Source of the DNA: Eublepharis macularius | Lineage: Eukaryota; Chordata; Lepidosauria; Squamata; Eublepharidae | Assembly: GCF_028583425.1 (NCBI RefSeq) | Contig: NC_072791.1 | Span: 40,803,368 to 40,867,367, forward strand | DNA length: 64,000 nt | Direction of reading: 5' to 3' | Shown: positions 24,580-31,994 of the stretch, one piece after another | How the letters are laid out: each line of letters starts with the position of its first letter | Numbering within the stretch: the stretch's first letter is position 1 | Position numbers and translations under genes: made by a program | The notes under the pieces: model-generated | What the model was told of the DNA's origin: nothing | The model's database searches: none | What the model saw: the letters and a program-made list of their open reading frames with translations, nothing else

Positions 24580-26388
24580 TTTTGTGACCCTCCTTGAATA
24601 CATGGGAACACATGGGAGAGTCTTTTTCCTTCAGACTACTTTCTGCCCTGGAGATCTCTGGTATTGATTGTGTGGGCCTAGTGTGGGGTGCCGAGGAGAG
24701 TTTGGCTATCCGTGTTGTGTACCGACTGCCTAGCGCACCAGCAGATACCCTGTCGCGCCTGTTGGAGGCAGTAGCGGGGTAGGCCTTGGAGTATCCAAGA
24801 CTGATAGTGCTGGGAGACTTCAACGTCCACGCCAATGATGCCGCCTCTACTCGGGCTGCAGACCTGGTATCCTCCATGGCCGCACTGGGACTCTCCCAGA
24901 TTGTTGTGACCCCCACGCCTCAAGCAGGCCACACATTGGATCTGATCTTCAGGGTGGGGATAAATGTGAATCTGGAAGCAGTTGAACTGGTGCCATGGCC
25001 AGACCACTTGGTTCTGAAGGCTCGGCTGGATATGCCGCCCCGACCCTGCAAGGGCGTCAAGCTTATTTATGCTCACCCACGGAGACGTATGGATCCAATT
25101 AGTTTTCAGAATCCTCTGCATGATCCTATACTCTCTGGCGGTTCATTGGATGAGCTGGTGGAAGACTGGCAAGTTCGTCTTTCCGAAGCCATTGACAAAA
25201 TTGCCCCCTGTCACCCTCTTCACCCCTGCACCAGTTTGGCTCCCTGGTATACAAAGGAGCTACGATGGGTGAAGTGGGAGCTGAGACAGCTTGAGTGAGG
25301 GTGGCGGCAATCTCGCAATGATCATCTTATAGGACATTTATGAAAGCCTATAACATGGCGGTGAAGGCTGCAAAGAAAGATTTCTATGCAGCTTCCATTG
25401 CATCAGCTAGCTCACGCCCAGCAAAATTGTTTAATGTGTTTTGGTCACTGGTCTCCCTATCAGGGGGAGACAGTCAAATTTTGAATTCAGATATTAGCTG
25501 TGAGGCTTTTGGGAGCTTTTTTACTGATAAAATCTTGGGAGCTTTTTTGCTGATAAAATCTCAAAGACGGAGGTCCTGCATGTGAGTCTGGGGGTCATGG
25601 GCATGGGACTCCAGCTCCCCACTCTTGATGGAGCGCTACTTGCACCAGTTTCGAGAGTTAGGAGGCTGGGGGTGATCCTGGATGCCTCCCTGACTATGGA
25701 AGCACAGGTCGCAGTGGTTGTCCGGTCTTCATTTTTCTATCTAAGACAGGCCCGGCAGCTTGTCCCCTACCTATCAACCCATGACTTAACTGCAGTGATC
25801 CAAGCAATTGTCACCTCTAGATTAGACTACAGCAACTCGCTCTATGCAGAGGTTCCCCTGGGCCTGATCTAGAGGCTACAGCTGGTCCAAAATGCAGCTG
25901 CACGAGTAATTGCAAGGGTTCCAATTAGGGAACATGTAACACTTATACTATACCAGCTGCACTGGTTACCAGTTGAGTACCGGGTCCGGTTCAAGGTTTT
26001 GGTGTTGACCTATAAAGCCCTATGTGTACTGGGCCGAGCATATCTGCAGGACCCCATATGTACCCCAGAGGATGCTTCGTTCAACTAATAAACAACTGTT
26101 GGTGGTCCCTGGCCCAAGGGAGGCCCGCCTGGCCTCAACCAGAGTCAGGGCCTTTTCGGTCCTGGCATAGACCTGGTGGAACTCTCTGTCTGAGAAACCA
26201 GGGCCCAGTGGGATTTGTTATCTTTCCACCAGGCCTGTAAGACAGAGATGTTCTGCCAGGCATATGGTGGAGGTTAGGTTGGGCCCCCACTGACCACGCT
26301 AAAGATCTGTCCGCCACCCTACATATGAGCCAGGGCTTGAAAAGCAGTATTTTATCATCACCATCTGAAGAGAAGCTGTATTGTATTT
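24580..26388 (+). mobile_element. L2-type LINE, endonuclease and C-terminal RT parts, internally deleted
   Basis: Frame 24594-25298 (one internal TAG at 24780) holds the apurinic-endonuclease domain: RVVYRLPSAPADTL, LIVLGDFNVHAND (catalytic GDFN) and WPDHLVLKA, where PDH replaces the usual SDH. Frames 25340-25585 and 25582-25872 carry the linker and the late RT blocks LGVILDASLTMEAQV and VTSRLDYSNSLYAEV. After a stop come QNAAARVIARVP, LHWLPVEYRV and FKVLVLTYKAL. The RT core with YADD is missing: the sequence jumps from SFFTDKI to KTEVLHVSL near 25560, next to a 24-base direct repeat. The 3' UTR continues beyond the nested insertion at 30747-30880. Confidence 0.9.
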
Positions 26389-26425
26389 GGTTGTTGTGTG
26401 TTTTCCGGGCTGTATTGCCGTGGTC

Positions 26426-26491
26426 TTGGCATTGTAGTTCCTGACGTTTCGCCAGCAGCTGTGGCTGGCATCTTCAGAGGTGTAGCACCAA
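26426..26491 (-). ncRNA. Hammerhead ribozyme (dimer type) in inverted left arm
   Basis: The minus strand repeats the same 66-base motif as 30609-30674, with the identical CTGAAGA, GCCAGC/GCTGGC stem II, GAAA, CGTC and TTGGTG/TGCCAA distal stem I. The predicted cleavage site is within GACGTTTC at about 26443 (plus-strand coordinate). One element therefore carries two oppositely oriented copies. Confidence 0.8.
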
Positions 26492-26548
26492 AAGACAGAG
26501 ATCTCTCAGTGTCACAGTGTGGAAAAGATGTAGGTCATTTGTATCTCC

Positions 26549-26977
26549 TCAGGAGGGATGGGGTTGAGCTGAGTCATCCTGTAAGAGTTTCCCAGGGTGT
26601 GGAATGCTAATGGCGGGAGGCTTCACTGTATCCTGAGGAGGTTCTTTTGCATATGGATTGGTACTTGATGTGCTAATCTTCTCTGCAGGGCTATTGTCGG
26701 GGATAGAATGTTTTGTTAGCCTGGTGTTTTTCAGAACCGGAAACCATGCTCTGTTCATTCTTAAGGTTTCTTCTTTCCTGTTGAAGTTTTTCTTATGCTT
26801 GTGAATTTCAATGGCTTCCCTGTGCAGTCTGACAAAGTAGTTGGAAGTGTTGTCCAGTATTTTGGTGTCCTGGAATAAGATACTATGCCCTGTTTTTGTT
26901 AGGCTATGTACAGCCACTGCTGATTTTTCAGGTTGTCCAAGTCTGCAGTGTCTTTCATGTTCTTTTATTCTTGTCTG
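26549..26977 (-). pseudogene. Inverted duplicate of the GIY-YIG C-terminus in the left arm
   Basis: The minus strand of the left arm reads QTRIKEHERHCRLG through to the same C-terminal QDDSAQPHPS end as the main copy. A few replacements are visible (for example AVAVHSL for AVAEHSL, and TKTGH for MQTGH). GVY and YIG are missing because the arm starts after them. It is a by-product of the element's inverted architecture and not a separate gene. Confidence 0.85.
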
Positions 26978-26987
26978 CAAAGCAAAC

Positions 26988-27899
26988 TTTCAGTTAGGTC
27001 ACAGGGTCTACAGGAAACCAACTCACACTGATCGGTACTTACACAAAAACTCCAATCACCACCCCCGACAGAAAAGAGGCATAATGAAAACATTAGTGGA
27101 TCGTGCAAGACGGATATGTGAGCCGCACTTTCTCAATGAGGAAATTAATCATCTAAACCATGCACTTCAGGCAAATGGCTACTCCAGAAATGAAATCCGA
27201 AGAGCAATCAAACCCAGGGTGAATCAAACAACCAAGGAAAAACAGTCTCCTACAGGAAAAGTGTTTTTGCCATATATCAAAGGAATTACTGATCAGATGG
27301 GAAAGCTTATGAAAAAGCATAACCTTCAAGCAGTATTCAGACCCACCCGAAAAATACAACAGATGCTACGATCAGCAAAAGACAGTAGAGACCCCCTCAC
27401 CTCTGCAGGAGTATACCGTATACCCTGCAGCTGTGGACAAGTTTACATCGGGACCACAAAGCGTAGCATCCAGACAAGAATAAAAGAACATGAAAGACAC
27501 TGCAGACTTGGACAACCTGAAAAATCAGCAGTGGCTGAACATAGCCTGATGCAAACAGGGCATAGTATCTTATTCCAGGACACCAAAATACTGGACAACA
27601 CTTCCAACTACTTTGTCAGACTGCACAGGGAAGCCATTGAAATTCACAAGCATAAGCAAAACTTCAACAGGAAAGAAGAAACCTTAAGAATGAACAGAGC
27701 AAGGTTTCCGGTTCTGAAAAACACCAGACTAACAAAACATTCTATCCCCGACAATAGCCCTGCAGAGAAGATTAGCACATCAAGTACCAATCCATATGCA
27801 AAAGAACCTCCTCAGGATACAGTGAAGCCTCCCGCCATTAGCATTCCACACCCTGGGAAACTCTTACAGGATGACTCAGCTCAACCCCACCCCTCCTGA
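26988..27899 (+). pseudogene. Penelope-like polyprotein C-terminal part: RT end plus GIY-YIG endonuclease
   Basis: The conserved reading begins about FQLGHRVYRKPTHTDRY (27006: VYRK), the end of the Penelope-type reverse transcriptase, where the primer-side helix is followed by the SNHHPRQKRG block. A linker of about 110 residues precedes the GIY-YIG nuclease: GVY at 27408, CSC cysteine pair at 27426-27434, YIG at 27444, the catalytic-type arginine in QTRIKEH at 27477, and REAIEIHK (likely metal-binding glutamate) near 27625. The frame ends with TGA at 27897. It is open over all 304 codons but lacks the start and most of the RT, so it is a dead fragment with an intact nuclease domain. Codons before 26988 are antisense arm sequence, not protein. 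Confidence 0.9.
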
Positions 27900-27921
27900 G
27901 GAGATACAAATAGGGATGTGC

Positions 27922-28080
27922 GTTTCGGCATTCAGAATGCCGAAAGAATGCCGAAACAAAAGTGTTTCGGCTTCTTTTGGGGAATGCCGAAACGTTTCGG
28001 GGAATGCCGAAACGTTTCGGGTAGCCGAAAGAAAAAAGCCGAAACGTTTCGGGATTCTTTCGGCTTTCTTTCGGCTTTTC
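27922..28080. repeat. Left subterminal array of CCGAAA/TTTCGG motifs
   Basis: About 13 copies of CCGAAA or its complement TTTCGG lie in ~160 bases, in both orientations, several as head-to-head pairs (CCGAAACGTTTCGG). Subterminal arrays of short motifs are the usual transposase-binding layout of hAT elements, so binding sites are the likely role (inference). Confidence 0.75.
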
Positions 28081-28361
28081 TATGGGAAAATGCCTCCGTC
28101 TTCCAGGACGCCTGGAGGAGGCATTTTCCCACCGAATAAGCCCAAAATTGGTGGGGCTTCCTCTAACCCTTCTCTAACAACCACCCAAGTTTCAGACAGA
28201 TTGGACTTTGGGGGGCCATGTTATGGCCCCCCAAAGCAGGTCCCCCCATCCTCCCATAAGAAAGCGAAGGAGCAGCATATTGTTAGCATGCTGCTGCTGA
28301 TCTTTCTTCATTATTTCCTATGGGGAAAAAATGAAGAGGCAGGCTTCCTTTGCCAGGGGTA

Positions 28362-28840
28362 GCATTTTGCATGCAAAATGCCCCCCAGCCCTCAGGGGCC
28401 CTTCTCCCACCCCTCCTCCCACCCCCCACCAAGGCTCAGCCTGCTCCCACTTGGGGGGGCCATTTCATGGCCTCCCCAAGTAGGTGCTCTAATCTCTACC
28501 ACTGACAGCTGGGGGAGGCTTGTGTTGCCAGGGGTGGCATTTTGCATGCAAAATGCCCCCCAACCCTCTGGGGCCCTTCTCCCACCCCTCCTCCCACCCC
28601 CCACCAAGGCTCAGCCTGCTCCCACTTGGGGGGGCATTTCATGGCCTCCCCAAGTAAGTGCTCTGCTCTCATCTCTACCACTGACAGCTGGGGGAGGCTT
28701 GTGTTGCCAGGGGTGGCATTTTGCATGCAAAATGCCCCTCAGCCCTCTGGGGCCCTTCTCCCACCCTTCCTCCCACCCCCCACCAAGGCTCAGACTGCTC
28801 CCACTTGGGGGGGCATTTCATGGCTTCCCCAAGTAGGTCC
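28362..28840. repeat. Tandem array, unit about 175-179 bp, 2.7 copies
   Basis: The perfect 20-base palindrome GCATTTTGCATGCAAAATGC recurs at 28362, 28537 and 28716 (spacing 175 and 179). Each is followed by a C-rich block, CACCAAGGCTCAG, CCACTTGGGGGGGC and CACTGACAGCTGGGGGAGG. A fourth, inverted-arm copy of the palindrome is at 30093. Confidence 0.85.
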
Positions 28841-29340
28841 TCTCAGCCCCTAAAGTCCACCCCTTACAGCCCCACACAAACCCAATTCCCCCCCAGCTGC
28901 CACACACAGACCCAAATCCCCACATTAGCCCCTCACAGACCCAAATCCACCCCCACCTGCCCCACACCCATAACCCCAGGAACAGGCTGGCAAAGGCCAG
29001 CCCTCTCCCTTTGTTCCCTATGCTGGGAACTTCTAAACTCTCTTTCCCTAGGCAATTCTGCACAGCCCAGGGGTGCCACAATGGTGGGCACACTTCTGAG
29101 TGCCAGCTGGTCCCTGTGAAAGAGCACCTGAACCACAGACACCCTCCCTCAAATTCCCCCATCACCTACAGAGATGGCTGGCCAGCCAGCCCCATTGTTC
29201 CCTATGATGGGAACCAACTGCACAACAAAGAATAAAACAAGAACAACACAAAATAAAGTTTTAAATTTTTTTTTCTCCCTTCCAAAGTACAAGTAGGCAA
29301 AGCATTATGACACATTACACCAGCAGTCCCCCACACAGAA

Positions 29341-29985
29341 AAATAACACAACTCACTTAACATCAGAGAATCACAAAGCATGATACCTGTCAAAAACACT
29401 TTATTTCTTGAACAGCTTTAGGTTACACAGCAGGGGGGAACACCAAAGGGCATGGCAGCACTATCTTACACAAAAATAACACAACTCACTTAACATCAGA
29501 GAATCACAAAGCACGATTCCTGTCAAAAACACTTTATTTCTTGAACAGCTTTAGGTTACACAGCAGGGGGGAACACCAAAGGGCATGGCAGCACTATCTT
29601 ACACAAAAATAACACAACTCACTTAACATCAGAGAATCACAAAAACACAATTCCTGGCAAAAACACTTTATTTCTTGAACAGCTTTAGGTTACACAGTAG
29701 GAGGGCACAACAGGGCATGATAGCAATGTACTACAAAAAATAATACAACCCACTTCACCGTTTTTGACAGCAATTGTGTTTGTGTGATTCTCTGATGTGA
29801 AGTGAGTTGTGTTATTTTTGCGTAGTACACTGCTTTCCTGCTCTGCGGTGCCTTCCTACTGTGTAACCTAAAGCAGTTACAGAAATAAAGTGCTTTTGAC
29901 AGCAATTTTTTGGGGTGATTCTTTAATGTGAAGTGAGTTGTGTTATTTTTGTGTAAGATACTGCTTCCATGCCCTTTGGTGTCCC
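29341..29985. repeat. 133-bp tandem repeats, three forward then two inverted
   Basis: The marker ATAACACAACTCAC recurs at 29343, 29476 and 29609 (period 133) and in degenerate form at 29740. From about 29760 to 29985 the unit runs the other way, with GTGAAGTGAGTTGTG at 29797 and 29928 (period 131). The switch point near 29750 is the centre of the foldback element. Confidence 0.85.
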
Positions 29986-30402
29986 CCCCCCCTGCTGTGT
30001 CCCCCCATGAAATGCCCCCCCAAGTGGGAGCAGGCTGAGCCTTGGTGGGGGGTGGGAGGAGGGGTGGGAGAAGGGCCCCAGAGGGCTGGGGGGCATTTTG
30101 CATGCAAAATGCCACCCCTGGCAAAGGAAGCCTGCCTCTTCATTTTTTCCCCATAGGAAATAATGAAGAAAGATCAGCAGCAGCATGCTAACAATATGCT
30201 GCTCCTTCGCTTTCTTATGGGAGGATGGGGGGACCTGCTTTGGGGGGCCATAACATGGCCCCCCAAAGTCCAATCTGTCTGAAACTTGGGTGGTTGTTAG
30301 AGAAGGGTTAGAGGAAGGTCCCCACCAATTTTGGGCTTATTCGGTGGGAAAATGCCTCCTCCAGGCGTCCTGGAAGACGGAGGCATTTTCCCATAGAAAA
30401 AA

Positions 30403-30532
30403 GCCGAAAGAATGCCGAAATAATGCCGAAAGAATCCCGAAAGTCGAAAGCCGAAAGAGATTCTTGTTTCGGCTTTCGGCTTTAACGATAGAGAATCTTC
30501 TTTCGGCTTTCTACTTTCGGCTATAGCCGAAA
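30403..30532. repeat. Right subterminal array of CCGAAA/TTTCGG motifs
   Basis: About ten CCGAAA/TTTCGG copies plus one TCGAAA are visible. They mirror the left array, but their spacing differs from it. Confidence 0.75.
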
Positions 30533-30608
30533 ATTTTTGGCTTGCACACCCCTAGATACAAATGACCTACATCTTTTCCACACTGTGACACTGAGAGATC
30601 TCTGTCTT

Positions 30609-30674
30609 TTGGTGCTACACCTCTGAAGATGCCAGCCACAGCTGCTGGCGAAACGTCAGGAACTACAATGCCAA
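30609..30674 (+). ncRNA. Hammerhead ribozyme (dimer type) in right arm of the Penelope-like element
   Basis: All core elements are present in order. Core box CTGAAGA is at 30623-30629. Stem II is GCCAGC/GCTGGC (30631-30636 with 30644-30649), capped by a 7-base loop. GAAA is at 30650-30653, then CGTC at 30654-30657 with predicted cleavage after C30657. Stem I forms from CCT/AGG next to the core and TTGGTG/TGCCAA distally, with an internal loop between. Stem III is only the self-complementary ACGT (30653-30656), so activity would need two molecules pairing. Hammerheads of this kind are established in Penelope-like elements. The fold is my manual pairing. Confidence 0.8.
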
Positions 30675-30746
30675 GACCACGGCAATACAGCCCAGAAAAC
30701 CCACAACAACCATCGTTCTCCGGCCGTGAAAGCCTTCGACAATACA

Positions 30747-30880
30747 TGTATTGTATTTATTGTATAAAGTTTTGTTATTTGTATAATGTTTTATCTGTTT
30801 TTAACTGTTATTTATGTAAATTGAAATGTTGTACTCCGCCCTGAGCCCGCCTGGTGGGGAGGGTGGAGGGAGGCTCCGAG
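30747..30880 (+). mobile_element. 3' end of the plus-strand L2 interrupted at 26388
   Basis: After the Penelope-like 3' target copy, the AT-rich L2 3' UTR resumes and ends in TACTCCGCCCTGAGCCCGCC and GGTGGGGAGGG, the terminus also seen at 51735-51780. This confirms that the Penelope-like element landed inside the L2. Confidence 0.75.
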
Positions 30881-31245
30881 CTAGAAGACTTGTGTCACTG
30901 TCTTCTATGCTGTCCACTCTACACATCCCCTAGAAAGAAATTTCTAAGCCCAATCTTAGCCAGGTTGGGACCCAGACATGATAATGAAAACATTGTTGCC
31001 GTATTAGCAGATGTGGACCCAGAGACCTCATACAAGGTCCCTCTTTTTGCCCTTGCAGCAGAGAAAATTCGAGAGAAGGTGGTGACAGCTCAGGGCTGTC
31101 ATTAGGCTGCAAGCGCAATAGTGTAATTCTTATAGTGTTTTATTAAGTGTGTATTGTATATTTTATCTGTATCATAGCTTATATATTTGCTACTGTTTTA
31201 TTGTTTGCAATGGCCTTTAGTCCAATGCAATAAATCCTGAACTGA
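30880..31245 (+). mobile_element. LINE 3' end, clade uncertain
   Basis: Frame 30854-31105 ends in a LINE-like C-terminus: CHCLLCCPLYTSPRKKFL (Cys/His cluster followed by a basic stretch), LARLGPRHDNENIVAVLADV and a final AEKIREKVV before the stop. A 3' UTR with GCAATAAATCC and a (TGAAC)(AATAA)-type tail follows. I cannot assign it to L2 or CR1 with confidence. Confidence 0.5.
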
Positions 31246-31297
31246 ACTGAATAAATAAAATAATGTGATTTTTTTTCAATCTTCCATTCACTGGCTG

Positions 31298-31436
31298 ATT
31301 CCGCACACGTTGGATAATGCACTTTCAATGCACTTTATCAATCATTTGAGGTGGATTTTTTGTTCCGCACACCAAAAAATCCGTTCCAATTGATCTATAA
31401 AGAGGATTGGAAGTGCATTATCCAACGTGTGTGGAA
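31298..31436. mobile_element. Palindromic MITE with ATTCCGCACACGTTGG arms
   Basis: The left end ATTCCGCACACGTTGGATAA and the right end TTATCCAACGTGTGTGGAAT are inverted with one mismatch. The arms extend through GTGCATT/AATGCAC and a second GTTCCGCACAC inside. No coding capacity and no clear target duplication. Confidence 0.7.
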
Positions 31437-31539
31437 TTACTCTATGATTCTGCAACCTTATGCCACCTCAGTTTATTTGCTTTCTGATTATGGCAGACTA
31501 ATTTAGATTAAATCAGGAAATGTGTTCTGAGAATTTTGT

Positions 31540-31747
31540 TCATGTATTTAGTACATTTTTATGCCACCTGTCCTCCAAGGAACTCAGGGAGCCATATGGC
31601 ATTCTCCCCACATCCATTTTATCTTCACAATAACCCTCTCAAGCTGAGAAAGAATGACTGGCCTGAGGTCATTAGCAAGTTTCCATGGCAGAGTGGGGAT
31701 TTGAACTCAGGTCTCCTAAATCCTAATCCAACTGCTACTCGATACTG
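31540..31747 (-). mobile_element. tRNA-derived SINE, minus strand
   Basis: Reversed family layout: TATGCCACCTGTCCTCCAAG (tail), TTTTATCTTCACAATAACCC, then GCAGAGTGGGGATTTGAACT with a B-box complement and the head near 31740. It lies head-to-head with the plus-strand copy at 31750. Confidence 0.75.
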
Positions 31748-31749
31748 GT

Positions 31750-31990
31750 TCAGAAGGATTCCAGAGCGGTATTGTGGTTAGAGTGTCAAGAGTACAATCT
31801 GGGGGACCTAGGTTCAAATCCACACTTTGTATGGAAGCTTGCTTGGTGACTTGGGCCATTCACATGCTCTCAACTTAAACTACCTCACAAGGTCATTGTG
31901 AGGATAAAATAGAGTAGAGAAGAATGATACAAGTTGCTTTGGGTCTCCATCTGGGGAGAAAGGCAGAGTATTAAAGAAGTAAATGTATAA
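31750..31990 (+). mobile_element. tRNA-derived SINE
   Basis: Head GGTATTGTGGTTAGAGTGTC, B-box-like TAGGTTCAAATCC, body CTACCTCACAAGGTCATTGT and AGGATAAAATAG. The LINE-like tail GGGGAGAAAGGCAGAGTA is followed by AAAGAAGTAAATG. Confidence 0.8.
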
Positions 31991-31994
31991 TTAA

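Larger units (their letters stand above)
27911..30554. mobile_element. Foldback hAT-like transposon (2.64 kb) nested in the Penelope-like element
   Basis: The 8-mer GATACAAA flanks it (27903-27910 and 30555-30562). Termini are TAGGGATGTGC and, read inward from the right, TAGGGGTGTGC; a 10-bp duplication with AGGG ends is an equivalent reading. Next come ~165-bp subterminal zones dense in CCGAAA/TTTCGG. Then come ~400-bp inverted arms (28076-28470 against 30001-30400) with high similarity, and a 1.5-kb centre with two tandem arrays. It has no transposase; the open frames at 28378-29119 and 29690-30273 are C-rich artefacts seen on both strands. Mobilisation would need an enzyme supplied elsewhere. 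Confidence 0.85.
26389..30746 (+). mobile_element. Penelope-like element with inverted arms, 5'-truncated, split by a hAT-like insertion
   Basis: A 12-bp target duplication TGTATTGTATTT lies at 26377-26388 and 30747-30758. The left arm (26389-26977) is the reverse complement of the 3' region of the same element (27471-27910 joined to 30556-30712), about 95-98 percent alike by eye. The body (26978-27910, 30555-30746) keeps the end of the reverse transcriptase domain and a complete GIY-YIG endonuclease frame. The last ~34 bases (30713-30746, containing CGGCCGTGAAAGCC and CGACAATACA) occur only at the right end. Inverted flanking copies plus a one-sided extension are known traits of Penelope-like retroelements. 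It is inserted in the 3' UTR of the L2 at 24580. Confidence 0.9.

Noticed and set aside
26841..26987. First ~49 codons of the 352-codon open frame ending at 27899
   Set aside because: They read antisense through the left inverted arm; Penelope-type protein similarity starts only near 26988, so the apparent methionine start is an accident.
28378..29119. Proline-rich open frames of 103-152 codons
   Set aside because: They are translations of C-rich tandem repeats inside the foldback element, with mirrored frames on the other strand.
28362..29985. CRISPR-like array
   Set aside because: Repeat units are long and adjacent with no unique spacers, and the context is a vertebrate transposon.
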